From the NCBI GenBank assembly GCA_030435675.1, contig CM059625.1, positions 2,914,001 to 2,978,000 on the forward strand: 64,000 bases of DNA. Reading direction: 5' to 3'. Under the pieces are notes generated by a model that made no database searches, was not told the DNA's origin, and worked only from the letters and a program-made list of their open reading frames with translations. The stretch comes from Steinernema hermaphroditum. Its lineage: Eukaryota > Nematoda > Chromadorea > Rhabditida > Steinernematidae. The position numbers and the translations under genes were made by a program. Shown here in pieces: positions 37,036 through 47,302 of the stretch; the stretch's first letter is position 1; every line of letters begins with the position of its first letter.

Positions 37036-39062
37036 TTTCCTTAAGTTTCTGAAGTAGTTTAAAGTAGTCATAACAAAAGCGGTGAAAAGGTCGCGCCGTG
37101 TGCGGCCAGCCGAACGGCCAGTCGCATGGAAATCAGATAACTTGTGGCGATCGGCGACTGCCCTTTCCCCTTCCGCTGCTGACTGTTTCTGGGGACAGTC
37201 ATCCTGAGCGGGCGGCGCTTCTGTTGCGACGCCGGCGCCTCAAAGGCGCCGATACTGTCGAGAGCGTAAGTCAGCAGAGAAGATGATCTATGGCCAAATC
37301 GGATGTTCATATGTTCATTAAGCAACTTTTTGGCCAAATTCATATAGTAAGAATGCAATCGGTAGAGGGACGGGAACGACGGAACGGATGGCAAAGGCTG
37401 TCAGATAGAGGGATAACGATATTCAGCAATGGCGGTGATATAATGATATGCGTGACAGACAGAGAGGAGACGGTGCGCAAAAGGTGAGTCATGGCGCCGC
37501 CGATTTGCTGATGATTAGGACGAGGAGTTGGCCTGAACGGGATTCAGGATTACGGCGAATGGAAAAATGCAAAGAGCGACAGAGAAATGAACCTTAACGG
37601 AGACCGTAGCGATATTAGCGAAGGTCATATCAGTGTCTGGAAATGTATGTACAGCGTACGGTTCTACGACCTCTCCTACGGAACCGTTGCGTAGTGGATT
37701 TCGTCACAATTCTGTGCATGCGAACGACTGCAAAACTGAGCACTAAAGACCGAAATATCTGCCCAGGTTTCTCATGCCACATTCAATCGATACTTGAAAA
37801 TAAACCGCAAAAGATCGCGAATGACAATTTTCGAATTCGCCTTCAAAACTAGAGACATTTCCTTTACGTCAGACAGATTCCCAATAGGGATCAAAACGGA
37901 GCGCGCTAAAGGAGGCTCAGTAATATTGAAGTCCTGGGTGGGTTTCAAGCGATTGATGCTAGAGAGGCCAGTCTGTGTACGAATGATCATATGCCACTTC
38001 GCCCAGTGGGCTGACTTTCCCACACCGTCGCGCTCACTGCAGACTGATCTCTTCCCCTGGCAGCCATCGGAGATGCTCTGAAACTTCGACGTCTCCATCG
38101 CGAGCCGAACGCCAGCCTTGGATGCGCGCCGTTCGCTGTGATTCACCGTCAGTGCCTCTGCCGGAATCGCCGTTCTCACCGTCGACATCACGCGACCCTG
38201 CCGAGGAAGGGAGATACGAGGAAGGACTACCACGGTGTCCTTAACGCGCTTCCTATTGTAACAGACCTACACGAATGACGGACTTTCATTCATAACTATC
38301 TATGCGATAATGATCAGAACTACACAGTAACGTAAAAGTTCACCGTTTTTTCAAATTGCTAGAACTATGCAAAAAGAAACGGATTTTCGCAACACATGCG
38401 AATCAGTTGGAAAAGAATGGTACTACGCTCGACATTACCATCCAGCGCGTCTGTGTAGCATTCCAAGCGCTTCCTGAAGTTCGGTCTTTTGGTCAAACAC
38501 AACTCGGTCTTTTGTATTCATTCTATACTTTTTTCATACATTCATATACTCGGATGTAGGCCACAAGGACTTTACAATAGCGTATTTCGTTGCTTGAACA
38601 AGACAATTCATCAAATTGCTGTACAAGACAATTCATCAAATTCAAATCGATTATTCGATGGCCAATATGATTTGTCCCAAACTTCGGACAGACCTTGTGG
38701 CAGACGGTCATTGTTGTTTTATATCCACGGAATGGCCCTTCCCCCCTGCAAGAAATGTACGTGAAAATGATAAATGATAAAATGCCAAAAAGGCCAAATT
38801 TCTAAATCAGTTCAGAACACTTCCAATGCATCTTGCTTGTTTGAACGCCTACCTCTTCATCGTACCTGTTTTGTGGTCACTGGTCATGCGGTACTGTGTG
38901 CCCGGAAAAGAGCGAGTGTCCAAAAATTTCATTTCCGCGCATGACTCGTCACGGTAGTCCCGTATTTGCGCAGCTTCACAGCTGCCGGAGAGGTAACTGG
39001 TCGTACAAGTCGCTGGCGAGTTTAATCAACACAAAACAGTGTCTCCCATTGTTTACATCTCC
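37036..39062. other. Intergenic between divergent LST8 and the EGF gene
   Basis: About 2 kb. A 153-codon minus-strand frame (37772-38233) has fairly codon-like composition but no recognised motif, and I do not call it a gene. A 20-bp direct repeat lies at 38598-38642. The interval presumably contains the LST8 promoter on its left and the upstream region of EGF copy A on its right. Confidence 0.45.
38598..38642 (+). repeat. Two-copy 20-bp direct repeat
   Basis: ACAAGACAATTCATCAAATT occurs at 38598-38617 and again at 38623-38642, separated by 5 nt. Confidence 0.85.
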
Positions 39063-39070
39063 TATAAATA
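39063..39070 (+). promoter_or_regulatory. TATA box of EGF copy A
   Basis: TATAAATA lies 40 nt upstream of the ATG at 39110. The paralogous gene on the other strand has a TATA-like box at the same distance from its start, supporting a conserved core promoter with a very short 5'UTR. Confidence 0.6.
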
Positions 39071-39109
39071 CTCGACACTGCGTCAAGTTCATCAGCAATC
39101 AATTCAATC

Positions 39110-40593
39110 ATGGTTTCTAAGTGCCTAGTGTTCACTGCTCTCCTCGCCTGCCTCTTCCAACAGGGCTCCGCTTTGGTACGCTCTTTCCGTTCTGAAAGTT
39201 ACTAACTTTAAGTGAATTGCGTTTAGCTGGGTCCCGCATGTGGCCGTGAGGACTGTTCGCTTCGCGGGGGCTGCCTTGGTACGAAAGCCAACCCCTTGTG
39301 CTTTTGCGATCCGGGATATCTAGGAGTTCGCTGCGAAGATGGTATTACCCATTTTATAGCTATTTATTGCACTAACAAAACTAACCCTCAGCCCCGTGTG
39401 ACTCTGTTACCGCCTGCCACGGAAATGGTCTCTGTATTGGAACTACGTTGAAGAATTCGTGCATCTGCAACCTCGGCTACACCGGCGATCGATGCCAGTT
39501 CGCGCCTAATACTCGTAAGTAGCACACCTAACTCAACGCACCTCACCAATCGGGAGATTCATAGGGAACGGAGATGACTATGACTACGGAAACGATAACA
39601 GCACCGCTGATTTCAATTCAAGTCCCCATTATCTTATTACACTTGCCATGTAATCGTTTTTTCAGCCACTGCAGCTCCTCAAATTCCTACAACGGTCTGC
39701 ACACCAGAGGACTGCAACGACAACGGTGTCTGCGTTGGCACTAAGACTTCGCCTGTCTGCCTGTGCTATTTGGGATTCTTGGGAGATCGCTGTGAGAAAA
39801 ATGTTTTTGAGATGGGTTAGGGACAGATTTCGGCCATCCCTTCAAAGGGTTCTTTATTACAGTTAACAAAGGCGACTCTGGATCCACCATCCTCTGCTCT
39901 GCCAGCGACTGCAACAACAACGGAGTGTGCTTCGGCTCTAAAGCTGCCTATACATGCGCTTGTAATCTGGGATATAGCGGACCTAAGTGTGAACAAAGTA
40001 AGTAAATGATATTGTCACAGTAAACCAACCACTTATTTAGCACCCTATCCTCTTTGTGACGCAACTGATTGTAACAACAGTGGCCTCTGCATCGGAACCA
40101 AGCGTTCGTTCAAGTGCGCTTGCCATCTCGGCTACGATGGTGACCGCTGTGAGAAGAGTTAGTCCTGGTCATAATTTGATGTATCGTAAATGAGTCGGTT
40201 GTAGAAGTCGGAACTTTGTGCGACGCCGACGACTGTAACAAGCAAGGAATCTGCTTCGGAACTAAGGAACACTTCTCGTGCGTCTGCAACCTTGGCTTCA
40301 GCGGCAAGCGCTGTGAGACCCGGTTCGGAGTTGACGGCCTCCCAGGGGCTGCTAACGGTCTCTGTGAACTGAAAGATTGCAACAACAACGGCATCTGCAT
40401 CGGCACAAAAGCAGCTCCCGTCTGTCTTTGCAACCTCGGCTACCTCGGACTCCGCTGCGAAATTGAGCCCCTCTGCAACTCCGCTCTCCAGTGCTCCAAC
40501 AATGGATTGTGCCTCGGAAGTCAGAAAAAGTTTACCTGCCTTTGCAATATTGGATGGTCCGGAAGCAACTGTCAATTCTTCATCGGAAAATGA
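39110..40593 (+). CDS. Secreted protein with eight EGF-like modules (copy A), eight exons, ~383 aa
   Basis: Exons are 39110-39175, 39227-39341, 39392-39514, 39565-39621, 39666-39815, 39863-39997, 40041-40157 and 40205-40593. After the phase-0 signal-peptide exon all introns are phase 1, the usual arrangement for shuffled EGF modules. The signal peptide is MVSKCLVFTALLACLFQQGS. Eight six-Cys EGF-like modules follow the pattern C-x4-C-x5-C-x8/9-C-x-C-x8-C, for example LCDATDCNNSGLC then CACHLGYDGDRC. The fourth exon (57 nt) is an acidic spacer (NGDDYDYGNDNSTADFNS) that could be a cassette. There is no transmembrane segment, so the product should be extracellular. The last three modules share one exon without introns. 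An inverted paralogue lies at 42692-44163 with identical exon lengths. The specific role is unknown. Confidence 0.85.
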
Positions 40594-40612
40594 AGGAATT
40601 GAAGAGTGGCAG

Positions 40613-40631
40613 AATAATAATAATAATAATA
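40613..40631. repeat. (ATA)n microsatellite
   Basis: About six AAT/ATA units in the presumed 3'UTR of EGF copy A, just before the poly(A) signal. Confidence 0.85.
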
Positions 40632-40646
40632 CACATCCGATTTATT

Positions 40647-40652
40647 AATAAA
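40647..40652 (+). terminator. Poly(A) signal of EGF copy A
   Basis: AATAAA lies 54 nt after the stop codon of the plus-strand EGF gene. Confidence 0.6.
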
Positions 40653-40785
40653 CGAAGTCGTCCTTGTTTGCTCGTTTGCTTCTGTAGCACACAGACATGA
40701 CCTTCCCAATAGATTCCATAGATGCGAAAGGGTGAATTCTGAAATTATAACGGCGAGAATTCAGATTCTAGTCCTCGATAATGCT

Positions 40786-40880
40786 ATTTTAAAGCAGTGA
40801 TCCTAACGAGTCCAAAACGAGTCCGGACTCGGACTCGTTTTGATCCGGACTCGTTTAGGATCACTGTTTTAAAGCTTTAG
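40786..40880. repeat. Large imperfect palindrome
   Basis: The left arm reads TTTTAAAGCAGTGATCCTAA then CGAGTCC; the right arm is its complement (GGACTCGTTTAGGATCACTG then TTTTAAAGC). The centre contains further nested CGAGTCC/GGACTCG repeats. Total span is about 90 nt. It lies between EGF copy A and the decayed mariner element, close to the symmetry axis of the inverted gene duplication. Confidence 0.8.
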
Positions 40881-40887
40881 TTCTGTT

Positions 40888-42103
40888 TAGGTCCGCCAAA
40901 AAGTTTGTAACGTGATCGATGTCTGTGGTACAGAAAAGCAATCACTTCGTATCCACACACATGTCTCACTGCGAAAAGAGCTTAATAAGCCAAAAAAGGA
41001 AATTGAAAAGTTAAGGAAATTCCATTTTTTTCAAGTCCAGAGTTTTGTCGAACACTTTCAAGAGACAGGAGGAATCACTGTTTGCCAAATAAGTGGAAGA
41101 CCGAGAACAGTCCAAAACACCAAGGACCACAGAAGCCATTTGGAACAAGATCAAGCAGAATCTGGTCATATCCATAAGAAAACTGGTCGAATAACAGGGA
41201 GTCATTGAGGGATCGCAGAGAAAATTTGTGAAAAGAAAATCGCGGACTCGACTCCTACAAGATGACATACAGCTAGCTCTTGGACGATCAAAATGAAAGC
41301 CGTAAGACAGGACAAGTGTCGGAAGATAAAGGTCGAAGTCCGCGGAGGGAGCATCCAGAAAATCCTGTTCTCGGATGAGAAGATTTTCATCGTTGATCCG
41401 GTGCGAAACACCCGGGATCACTGTGAACGTCTTCCGAAAGGCTCTCCCCGCAACGTCACCATCGAAAAGAGCCATTTCCCAAAGTCCATCATGGTTTGGG
41501 CCGGGGTTTCTGGACTTGGGAACGTAGAGCTCGTTTTCTTCGACGCCAATGAAAAAAAAGGTGACCTGCCATGGCGAGAACTGCCGAAACCTGGTTCTGA
41601 ACGGCGTGGTGAAATCCTGGGCCCTAGATCTGTCCCTCAACACCGCATGGACGTTTCAGCAGGACTGGACGCCTGGCCATGGAGTCAAGAATACCCTTGT
41701 CTCGTCACAGCCAACCATGTGAAGGAAGGATGTTGGGTCAAGAGGAAAGATATTTGGCTGCGGAACTCTCCGGTCCTCAACCCTCTCGACTTCGCTGTTT
41801 GGTCAGTCCTAGAGACAAACGTATGCGCTACAAGCCACGATAGTGTGAATTCCCTGGAGCGCTCTCTGAAGACCGCTTGGAAGGAAATCATGCCAAAAGT
41901 CACCGCGGGAATCCTGAAGAATTTCCAGAATCGTCTGAACGCCTTAATCAAACTGTCAAGGAGGGCATTTCGAACAGAGTTCAAGTATGTTGTACAGAAT
42001 TTCCTCGCCAATCTTACAGTTATGAATTCATTTTGTTTCCTTGTCGTAAATGAAAAGTTATGAGCAGTTTTTCCACTTACAGTATTTATGCGCCACCCGG
42101 TAT
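40888..42103 (+). mobile_element. Decayed mariner-type transposon (element 1)
   Basis: The element sits between the two convergent EGF genes. Its coding remnant is described in the next entry. The outer ends show only faint inverted similarity (GTTTGTAACGTG on the left against the complement of CCACTTACAGTA on the right), so boundaries are approximate and no target duplication was identified. The ends differ from those of element 2 at 61882-63204, so the two belong to related but distinct families. Confidence 0.65.
40912..42063 (+). pseudogene. Broken mariner-family transposase (element 1)
   Basis: The N-terminal part (VEHFQETGG, SGRPRTVQNTKD) matches the helix-turn-helix/linker region of mariner-like transposases. 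The catalytic core is recognisable: ILFSDEKIFIVDPVRN (first Asp), SIMVWAGVSG, then, in a different frame, FQQDWTPGHGVKNT (second Asp), and back in the first frame SPVLNPLDFAVWSVLE (third Asp region). The NPLD(F/Y)xVW signature resembles DD37D/maT-like mariners, an inference since spacing cannot be trusted. A stop near 41206 and at least two frameshifts (about 41550-41750) make it non-functional. Confidence 0.8.
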
Positions 42104-42691
42104 GTGGATTTTACTGACACCTTTTAGTGACCGCCAGCTAACTGGTTAACCGAGGGACGGCCTTGCTTGCTCGTAGTAATACTCTGGGCGATGCACTCTT
42201 TACATACATCTGTGCTTGATAAATTGAAAAGGTTTGTTGTGAGTTAGTTAGAATTTCCAGTGAAAATTTTCGCATAAGTGTTGCCTCATCGAATTACTTG
42301 CCTATCACAGTCGGCCCAACTGATCGCTAATGACAGGCGTTCGTAATGAGCCACACAGACAGTTCAGAAGCAATTTGCTGTGCCACTAGATCTTTGAAAC
42401 CGCGAAGCTTTTCGTCCCTCTTCTGTGAATGAATGAGCCGAAATCAGCCCGGAATGTGGCGTAATGAAAAAATTCTATAATCATACGGTGTGCCCATTTG
42501 AAAGGCCGTTTAGCCTTTCGTAAAGCGCGAAATGGAACGCAGCACCGTCGGTTGTGCATTCATTAAGAGAGTTCAATAACCTGTTGGCCAAAACGAGCGA
42601 AAATGAGAATTGCACATTTATCATTATTACCGCGAAAAAGCAGATATTACAATAACCAATCACCACGTGAACAATTTTTTGATTTTGCCCC
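42104..42691. other. Spacer between element 1 and EGF copy B; nothing supported
   Basis: This 0.6-kb AT-rich stretch lies downstream of the 3' end of EGF copy B. No AATAAA was found close to the stop of copy B, and no coding frame is supported. Confidence 0.45.
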
Positions 42692-44163
42692 TTACTTTCC
42701 GACAAAATTCAGGCAGTTAGGTCCCGTCCATCCTAGGTTGCACAGGCAGGTGAACTCCTTCTGACTTCCGAGGCACAATCCATTGTTGGAACATTGAAGA
42801 GCGGAGTTGCAGAGTGGCTCGATTTCGCAGCGGAGTCCGAGGTAGCCGAGGTTGCAAAGACAGATGGGAGCGGCCTTGGTACCAATGCAGATGCCGTTGT
42901 TGTTGCAATCTTTCAGTTCACAGAGACCGTTAGCAGCTCCTGGGAGGCCGTCAACTCCGAACCGGGTCTCGCAACGCTTGCCGCTGAAACCGAGGTTGCA
43001 GACGCACGAAAAGTGTTCCTTAGTTCCGAAGCAGATTCCTTGCTTGTTGCAGTCGTCGGCGTCGCACAGAGCACCACTCTCTAAAGTGGCTAACTGTTAA
43101 TGTTTCATGATGAAGGGTCCACGCACTTTTTTCGCAGCGATCACCTTCGTATCCGAGATGGCAAAGGCACTTGAAGGAGCGCTTGTTTCCAAGGCACAGG
43201 CCGTTGTTGTTACAGTCGGAAGCGTCGCACAGAGGATAAGGCGCTAAATGAATTCAACATCCTAATTTTGATAACAAGCCTACTTTGTTCGCACTTCGGG
43301 CCACTGTATCCCAAGTTGCAGGCGCAAGAGTAGGCAGCCTTAGAGCCAAAGCACACTCCGTTGTTACTGCAGTCGCTGGCCGAGCAGATAATGGTGGAGC
43401 CAGAGTCGCCTTTGTTTACTAGAAGAAGTGATGAAATATGTGGAGGCCTTGGACCCATCTACCCATCTCGAAGACGTTTCTTTCACAGCGGTCGCCGACG
43501 AATCCAAGGTAGCACAAGCAAACAGGCGACGTTTTCGTGCCAAGGCACAGTCCATTGCTATTGCAGTCTTCTGGGGTGCAGACGGTGTTGGGCAACTTCG
43601 GTGCTGCGGTGGCTAAAAGAAAACAAAAACATGGCAAGGGGACACACTAAATTCAAAGTGACTTGAATTGAAATCAGCGGTGCTGTTATCGTTTCCGTAG
43701 TCATAGTCATCTCCGTTCCCTGTGAATCTCCCGATTGGTGAGGTGCGTTGGGTTATGTGTGCTACTTACGAGTGTTAGGGGCGAACTGGCATCGATCGCC
43801 GGTGTAGCCGAGGTTGCAGATGCACGAATTCTTCAACGTAGTTCCAATGCAGAGACCGTTTCCGTGGCAGGCCGTAACAGAGTCACATGGGGCTGAACAG
43901 TTTCAGTGTGTCTCATATCGAACATGTGCTGAATTACCATCTTCACAACGAGTACCGAGATAACCAGGGTCGCAGAAGCAGATCGGGGCTTGTTTGGTCC
44001 CCAAACAGTTACCGCGAAGGCTGCAATCTTCACGGCCGCAAGCAGCAGGCAGCTAAATGGGAACGAGGAATATATTCATGCCATAACTAAGCCATACCAA
44101 AGCGGTTGCCTGCTGAATAAGGACAACAAAGAGGGAAGAGAAGACAAGACACTTCGAGTACAT
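42692..44163 (-). CDS. Secreted protein with eight EGF-like modules (copy B), eight exons, ~383 aa
   Basis: Exons (minus) are 44163-44098, 44052-43938, 43892-43770, 43719-43663, 43612-43463, 43418-43284, 43243-43127 and 43080-42692. Their lengths (66, 115, 123, 57, 150, 135, 117, 389) are identical to those of copy A. The signal peptide is MYSKCLVFSSLFVVLIQQAT. Eight six-Cys EGF-like modules follow, for example ACGREDCSLRGNC and LCDASDCNNNGLC, ending NCLNFVGK. The acidic 57-nt exon is identical in nucleotide sequence to that of copy A, while exons 1, 5 and 6 differ at many sites. The gene is convergent with copy A. Extracellular location is inferred from the signal peptide and the absence of a membrane helix. 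Confidence 0.85.
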
Positions 44164-44202
44164 GATTCAACTGCTTGATGATGATCTCTCCATATCCCAT
44201 GG

Positions 44203-44210
44203 CTTATATA
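44203..44210 (-). promoter_or_regulatory. TATA-like box of EGF copy B
   Basis: On the minus strand TATATAAG lies 39 nt upstream of the ATG at 44163, matching the spacing in copy A. Confidence 0.55.
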
Positions 44211-44834
44211 CCAAATACAAACAAAGGCGAAAAGTTTTTTTTTGTTAATTAAACATGTTGGCTCGTACGACAAGTTACCTTTTTTGTGACTGCAAGCTGA
44301 GCAAATAATCAAGTGCACTGTCATTGTGCGGAAATAGAATTTCTCCACAGTTGCTAAAATCCCATCACGGAACGGCACCGATTCTCCGCTTGGTTTACTA
44401 AAGGAGTGAACGATAATACAGCTCGATTGTCCATAAAAAACGAAACTTAAAAACACCTATTGATCTTCTTCTACCTATCGATGGAAGTGTTTCAGAAACT
44501 CTATTGTTGTTTCTGCTGCTATGCCACCTTGCTTTCAAGGTAGAACTGGAGTTCTCCTGCATTCGCATGAATATCCACAGCACATCTAGTGTTGTGTGTG
44601 CTATGTCAAATGGGGTTCACCTATGTCAAGTAGGGTTCACCAGTCATATCCTTTGTGGTTGATCGCTTTTGTGAAGTTTGAAAAAATAGACCATAGGATC
44701 ATCCTACATGTAGGCAACATCCGGATGCCTTGTTCGTAGAATATACGGGATTTTGAGCCAGAAAATATTTTGGCCCAATTTGCGATCTCCTTATCTTATT
44801 CCGAGTGCTTTCCCCTAATGTCGTCACTTACAGA

Positions 44835-44990
44835 TAAACACAGGTGACGATGAGATAGAGCGAAGAGGGTACCACATGAAAATCTAAACAGAAATCAGTG
44901 AGCTCAAAATGGAGAGGCATTGGTGGTCTACTTAGAAACATCCGCTTTCGGACAGTCGTACTGTCTGTGGATCCGGGGGGCATTATTTCA
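44835..44990 (-). repeat. Dispersed repeat, copy 1 (left of Argonaute pseudogene)
   Basis: The block with TGAGCTCAAAATGGAGAGGC then ATT and GGTGGTCTACTT is clearly related to 46555-46680 (TGAGCTCAAATTGGAGAGCC then ATTCGGGTGGTCAACTT), in the same orientation. Minus-strand translations of both give similar peptides (PLHFEL against ALQFEL), suggesting decayed copies of one element. Confidence 0.5.
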
Positions 44991-45092
44991 ACATTTGACA
45001 ACATTAGCGTATAACATTTACTGTACTCTCTGAGTCTTACAGGAAACACTCTTTTTGTGCTATGTCGACGAACGTACGAACTTTTGTTCATT

Positions 45093-45295
45093 GTCTGTCT
45101 CGATCTCACCGCGATCTTTTGTTGAGTGGCGTACGTGAGAATCTGCCTGTCTACTCCCGATCCCTAGCTGTCTATGTCTACCAATGTGTATATATACCCC
45201 TGTGTTCATGTGTCATGCCCCTTCTGACTCTGAGCGGTCTGGTAAATGGTTTCCCCAACAGTCTGCCTCGGTCTCACCGCGATCTTACGTAGACC
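45093..45295 (+). repeat. Direct repeat pair containing TCTCACCGCGATCTT
   Basis: GTCTCGATCTCACCGCGATCT (near 45098) and CTCGGTCTCACCGCGATCTT (near 45270) are direct copies about 170 bp apart, just upstream of the Argonaute-like pseudogene. Confidence 0.55.
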
Positions 45296-45423
45296 GAGCG
45301 TATTGTCTGTGTGATCTTTTGGTTGGTAGGCCAACGACCGCGCATTTCTTCTCTGCAGACATTTTTTTTGTATTTCGCGTTATCTGTCATGTTGTATGTT
45401 GGTTTACAAATCTGAATGTTTCA

Positions 45424-46193
45424 GAACAAATCCTAACAATGGAACGCCTGAACTGGACCAATCTCCGAGTGCACCAGTACGTTGTAAAGATCATGGCCAA
45501 GTTGTGCGGCAAGACGCGGCGACTCAGCGGCAGGAGCGATGCCGGGGCCTCTTCGAGTTCCTCCTGGACGCCAACTTCTTCGGTCAGGGCCGTCACACGC
45601 TTTACTATGCTTGCCACTCAACTCTTTATAGCGTGAACAAGATGCCACAAGATCTTGAGGAGAAGGTTCGTTTTGATGACAATATGCCTCATTTACTTGC
45701 TGTATTCCAGAGTCCTCGGAAGGTCAAGATGCGTATGGTCAAGAAAGCTATCACCCCCGACTCTCTGAAGGGCGTGAACAAGATCACCGTCGAGCTCACC
45801 AAAGTTCAAGTGATTTTGAGTTCACCTCCTCGCCGTAAGATTTACCTGTTACGTTCCAACTTAACTTTGTCGGTTTTAGGCAAGACCATGTTAACGTGCT
45901 CGTACAATTCCGGAGTGCGCTAAGGGACTACCCGAAGTGGGAGGAGGGCAAATGCGTGAAGGTTGAAAAACAGAGTGCAGTGCAATTCGTGGAGGGATGG
46001 CCAAGGGGTGATGGAAATCTGTGCGCAGGCATGATTCTGGGCACGAAGAAGACCACATTACACAACCTGCACTCACTTATGTATAAAGAAGGTGGCTGAA
46101 GTCCTCGTTCGCTTCGATGAAACCCGAACGCTGAGACCGGTGGATGTGGCAAAGTTGAACGTGGCACTTAAGGTGAAGCTACTTCTGGCATAA
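45424..46193 (+). pseudogene. Argonaute-like gene fragment (N/L1 region), frameshifted
   Basis: After a TTTCAG acceptor (ending 45423) the sequence reads TNLRVHQYVVKIMAKL in one frame. It continues in another frame with RGLFEFLLDANFFGQGRHTL then ACHSTLYSVNKMPQDLEEK, which resembles the N-domain of Argonaute proteins (FFGxGRH and 'LYS'). A 45-nt GTTCGT...TTCCAG stretch (45667-45711) looks like an intron, followed by KITVELTK. In a further frame come DHVNVLVQFRSALRDYPK and VEGWPRGDGNLCAGMILGTK, similar to the linker before PAZ, then a last frame change to KVAEVLVRFDETRTLRPVDV. No PAZ, MID or PIWI domain follows. At least three frame changes within 0.8 kb imply a pseudogene. The family call is by pattern only and is moderate. 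Confidence 0.45.
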
Positions 46194-47302
46194 ACTATCA
46201 TGTACGTTGATGTTCAGGCGTATTTGTGAAGACCTGCCACACGCATCTTCTCGGAGCTTTTCCATCCGCAGAGTAGTCGCGAGCAGCGATAGCGAACAGC
46301 GTGTTGTTTTTATTTGTTGTATTCGGTTATTTGTTCTATTTCATTGAATATTACGAAACTACGGGACCGTTTATTAACATCTGTTTTAGTAGTCTACATT
46401 GCATAAATGGTATTCACCATTCGCAAGTACATGTCGCTTTATGGGCAAGCGTCGGATGCCGGGTTTGGAATCGAAAAATGTTTTGGTACATTTTTCAGCC
46501 TGTTTGTCTTGTTTTTAGTGGTCTCCTCTGATGTCTCCATTGACGGATGGGTACAGATGACAGTAACATAGTGCAATATAAACAACAATCGGGAATCTCT
46601 GAGCTCAAATTGGAGAGCCATTCGGGTGGTCAACTTGAAAATGGGAGGTCTCAGACACCGTTGCTGAAGTGTAACTTTTTCAAAATTTGGCCTCATTTTC
46701 CGTTTAATTAATCTCGAAGCGTGACGGAGAATAGTACCCAAAAGTTTCTCTTAGCTGGTAGCCAGAACAGCGTTATTTGTCGCGAGACCCTATGTTGTCT
46801 CCGCCACGTTTTTCCATAGAAGATTTCATATTAAATTGTGCAGCTAAAATCAAAAGTGGGACGATCAAAATCCTTAGGAAGATAATCCAAATTCAACGAG
46901 GGTGGTGGAATTGGATTCGCGCCAGATTTCTTCACCATCTGCTTCGCTTTGTGTTCACCTACATAGTAAGTTGTTTCACATTGTCTTTAGCAAGCCGTGT
47001 TGTACTTTGGTTCATTTATGAACTCCCGTTGAACTTTTCAACTTCACTGCCAATCGTTCCCTTTAAGCGATTCTCAGAAACAAGTTGAAGGTTCTGGTCA
47101 TAGCCTATTTTTTTGTCTGCAATCTCTTGCAGAGTTTGAAAGCAATTAGCAAAGCTCACTCCGTCACACCTGGCACGTGCGCGTTTTTGAAATGTGATCG
47201 ACTGCAACAAGGTAATTAGCGCCCATTTCACCGCCTAATAGAAAACTCGTTTTACCACCCTCTCTTGATTCGTTTTCACACACATTTTGTTCCCGGGCGA
47301 CA
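46194..47302. other. Intergenic, upstream of the aquaglyceroporin gene
   Basis: About 1.1 kb containing the second copy of the dispersed repeat (46555-46680). No coding exon is supported. The region next to 47303 would hold the promoter of the channel gene; no TATA box is obvious. Confidence 0.45.
46555..46680 (-). repeat. Dispersed repeat, copy 2 (right of Argonaute pseudogene)
   Basis: Same element as 44835-44990, in the same orientation. The best-conserved core is about 45 bp (GAGCTCAAATTGGAGAGCCA then TTCGGGTGGTCAACTT). Confidence 0.5.

Noticed and set aside
40110..40575. Open frames antisense to the EGF exons, and antisense frames at 42794-43100
   Set aside because: These are shadows of the Cys-rich EGF exons; the sense frames have six-Cys modules and consistent splice phases.
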